DNA of 64,000 nt from UBA2821 sp902763335. GTDB lineage: Bacteria > Bacillota > Clostridia > Lachnospirales > Lachnospiraceae. Shown one piece after another: positions 62,647 through 64,000 of this stretch. Location: NCBI GenBank assembly GCA_052066835.1, contig JBQHRJ010000002.1, one strand, 5' to 3'. Position 1 is the stretch's first letter. The number at the start of each line of letters is the position of its first letter. The notes beneath the pieces were generated by a model, which saw only the letters and a list, made by a program, of their open reading frames with translations, was not told the DNA's origin and did not search any database. A program made the translations under genes and the position numbers.

Positions 62647-63213
62647 TTACAGAAACTTAAGAACACCTAATATCAGCAAATGCAACGGATAAAACACATA
62701 GTAACCATATTGCAGTATCTTATTATGATATCCTTGCTTCCCTCTATACAACCATATTGGTATCAATGCTAGCAGGGCAAATCCTTGCCTTGTGATGAAT
62801 TGTGTTGTGCCGAATAGGTCTACCTCATAACCAAACCCACCAAGCAATTCAATATTGATATACCACATACACAACAACTGCCCAAGATAATGCCACCACA
62901 TTTTTCCTCTAAAAAAATAGAATGTGAGTACCATAAGAATACCAGCGTTATAATAATCTACAAAGGTAATGATTCCACCAATATAAGCAACAGCAAACAG
63001 CAATAATCGTTTCACATATTTTTTGAAGTCTTTTGTATGAAAATACCCTTCAACAATCATAAATGCATAGATTGGGAAAGTTAATCTGCCGATACAAGTC
63101 AACCAGTCATTTCCATTGATAATTGTACCCCACAAATGGTCGCACAACATAAATATCATAGCCATGATATGCAAGGAAAACGATGTTGTTTCGATTTTTA
63201 ATATATTATTCAT
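62647..63213 (-). CDS. TraX-family membrane protein
   Basis: 188 residues from ATG at 63213 (GGAGG ten bases ahead). About six or seven TM helices; MIFMLCDHLWGTIINGNDWLTCIGRLTFPIYAFMIVEGYFHT is the TraX start, with the conserved GRL(T/A)FPIYAF stretch, and YYVFYPLHLLILG the end. TraX acetylates pilin in F-type conjugation; in Firmicutes the family is an acyltransferase-3-like membrane protein, often on mobile DNA. Shorter than the usual 220-240 residues, apparently in the middle. Its leader is interrupted by a group II intron. Confidence 0.8.
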   Translation of the reverse strand: MNNILKIETTSFSLHIMAMIFMLCDHLWGTIINGNDWLTCIGRLTFPIYAFMIVEGYFHTKDFKKYVKRLLLFAVAYIGGIITFVDYYNAGILMVLTFYFFRGKMWWHYLGQLLCMWYINIELLGGFGYEVDLFGTTQFITRQGFALLALIPIWLYRGKQGYHNKILQYGYYVFYPLHLLILGVLKFL

Positions 63214-63278
63214 CAATGCTGTTCCTCCTCGTCAAATTCAATTTAGCTAACAGATATATATTACCATAAAAATGGAAA

Positions 63279-64000
63279 ATCGAGTAGGAGGGAAAATTAA
63301 ATTAATTTTCCCGACCTCTCACACCACCGTGCGTACCGTTCGGTACACGGCGGTTCAATCAACTTAACAAGTAACACACCTTTCGGTGTAGTAATCTAAC
63401 ATTGAGACTAGTCCAAATTGGGTTAGTCTCTCTTTTGTTATGGCATTATGCATCGCTCCGCCATGACATACTCTGGCTATATGAGCACCATAGTAAGCCA
63501 TAGACCAAGCAAGATGTTTATTTACTCCTAGCTTTATCAAGTTCTTTGCTCTCATTTGTGGAGTTTTCCAGTGTTTCCAAATGCACATGCGTAATCTATA
63601 TCTGATGTTTCCATCAAGTTTTCTACAGAGGGTTTTCATACTTCCTATCTTGAAATAGTTAATCCACCCTCTAATAAGTTGATTAAGTTTCTCAATCTTG
63701 TAGCTATTGCTAACGCCCCAACTACGCCGAGTGAGTTCTTTCATCCGTTTCTTGAATTTTGCTACTGATTTTGCATGTGGCTTCGCCTTGTATTGGTGTC
63801 CCCTTGAATCAAAATAAAATCCAAACCCAAGGTATTTGAGCCCTTGTGGTTTATCCACTTTGCTCTTTGTCATGTTGACCTTAAGCCCTAGTTTCTCATC
63901 AATGAATCGAGAGATATTTCTCATTACTCTGTTCGCAGACATTTCGCTTCCGACCATAATGATACAATCATCCGCATACCGCACAAAATTGAGCCCTCGC
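63279..64000 (-). mobile_element. Group II intron, 3' part (continues past window)
   Basis: On the minus strand the intron-encoded reverse transcriptase ends at 63364. It is followed by a 34-base domain V (63323-63356; starts GAACCGCCGTGTACC, ends GCACGGTGGT), GTGAGAGGTCGGG, a domain VI hairpin GGGAAAATTAA/TTAATTTTCCC, and the 3' end CCTACTCGAT at 63279. The 3' exon begins TTTCC and leads into the TraX-like gene 66 bp on. Confidence 0.85.
63364..64000 (-). CDS. ltrA: Group II intron reverse transcriptase/maturase (partial, N-terminus outside window)
   Basis: The frame is open to the window edge. RGLNFVRYADDCIIMVGS holds the catalytic YADD of the RT; LGLKVNMTKSKVDKPQGLKYLGFGF is RT block 6-7; LNQLIRGWINYFKIGS with RYRLRMCIWKHWKTPQMRAKNL is the maturase (X) domain. 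After LAWSMAYYGAHIARV the protein ends without an HNH endonuclease domain, so retrohoming would rely on RT priming at replication forks (family knowledge). It copies and splices its host intron. Confidence 0.93.
   Translation of the reverse strand, partial: RGLNFVRYADDCIIMVGSEMSANRVMRNISRFIDEKLGLKVNMTKSKVDKPQGLKYLGFGFYFDSRGHQYKAKPHAKSVAKFKKRMKELTRRSWGVSNSYKIEKLNQLIRGWINYFKIGSMKTLCRKLDGNIRYRLRMCIWKHWKTPQMRAKNLIKLGVNKHLAWSMAYYGAHIARVCHGGAMHNAITKERLTQFGLVSMLDYYTERCVTC

Overview
The window is low-GC, roughly three quarters of it coded on the minus strand, and reads as a chromosome segment of a butyrate-producing, starch-using Firmicute of the Lachnospiraceae type (Roseburia, Agathobacter or Eshraghiella/Butyrivibrio crossotus-like; the genus is an inference). 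The reasons are a complete acetyl-CoA to butyryl-CoA operon (thl-crt-hbd-bcd-etfB-etfA), a separate butyryl-CoA:acetate CoA-transferase, a group B-type [FeFe] hydrogenase, hybrid-cluster protein, Gram-positive secretion signals, strong GGAGG ribosome sites and sigma-A promoters with 17-bp spacers.

Left part (1-13.4 kb): a membrane GGDEF protein cut by the window edge, tRNA-Gly(GCC), a nitroreductase-like protein, a double GNAT acetyltransferase, signal peptidase I, both glutamate synthase subunits (gltB-gltD), the housekeeping sigma factor and a lipid kinase.

Starch region (13.4-23.6 kb): five consecutive, separately promoted and separately terminated genes for secreted proteins of two alternating types, A-B-A-B-A. 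Type A resembles X25-like starch-binding modules and type B resembles CBM26. All five promoters carry TTGCAA (once TTGAAA) exactly 17 bp from the -10 box. A surface GH13 alpha-amylase lipoprotein follows, coupled to a small membrane protein. Together they look like a cell-surface starch capture and degradation system.

Signalling region (23.8-28.1 kb): after hcp come an AgrC/GHKL-type membrane histidine kinase and a response regulator with a Spo0A-type DNA-binding domain. A 14-codon ORF with a good ribosome site lies divergently next to the kinase and could encode an amphipathic signal peptide. I consider this the best candidate for an undescribed system.

Middle (28.2-41.5 kb): a purine permease, rRNA methyltransferase, PcrA helicase, a PspA/SPFH membrane-stress pair, a DUF1836 protein, a YerC-type regulator, a PHP hydrolase, cold-shock protein, Hsp33, a methyltransferase, a PH-like membrane protein and a SEC-C protein.

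Energy region (41.8-55.4 kb): the hydrogenase, the butyrate operon with coaD just upstream, a secreted subtilase with a partner secreted protein, and the CoA-transferase.

Right part (55.5-64 kb): purF-purB and purA, with an internally deleted deoC coupled to purA; a PadR regulator with a palindromic operator; an alpha/beta hydrolase-like protein. At 62.4 kb only the last 17 codons of tuf, its stop and its terminator remain. They abut foreign DNA carrying recombinase-type direct repeats, a TraX-like gene and the 3' part of a group II intron, so an integrated element probably starts there and continues past 64 kb.

A dispersed cloverleaf-shaped element occurs three times (two full copies with compensatory base changes and one deletion derivative).
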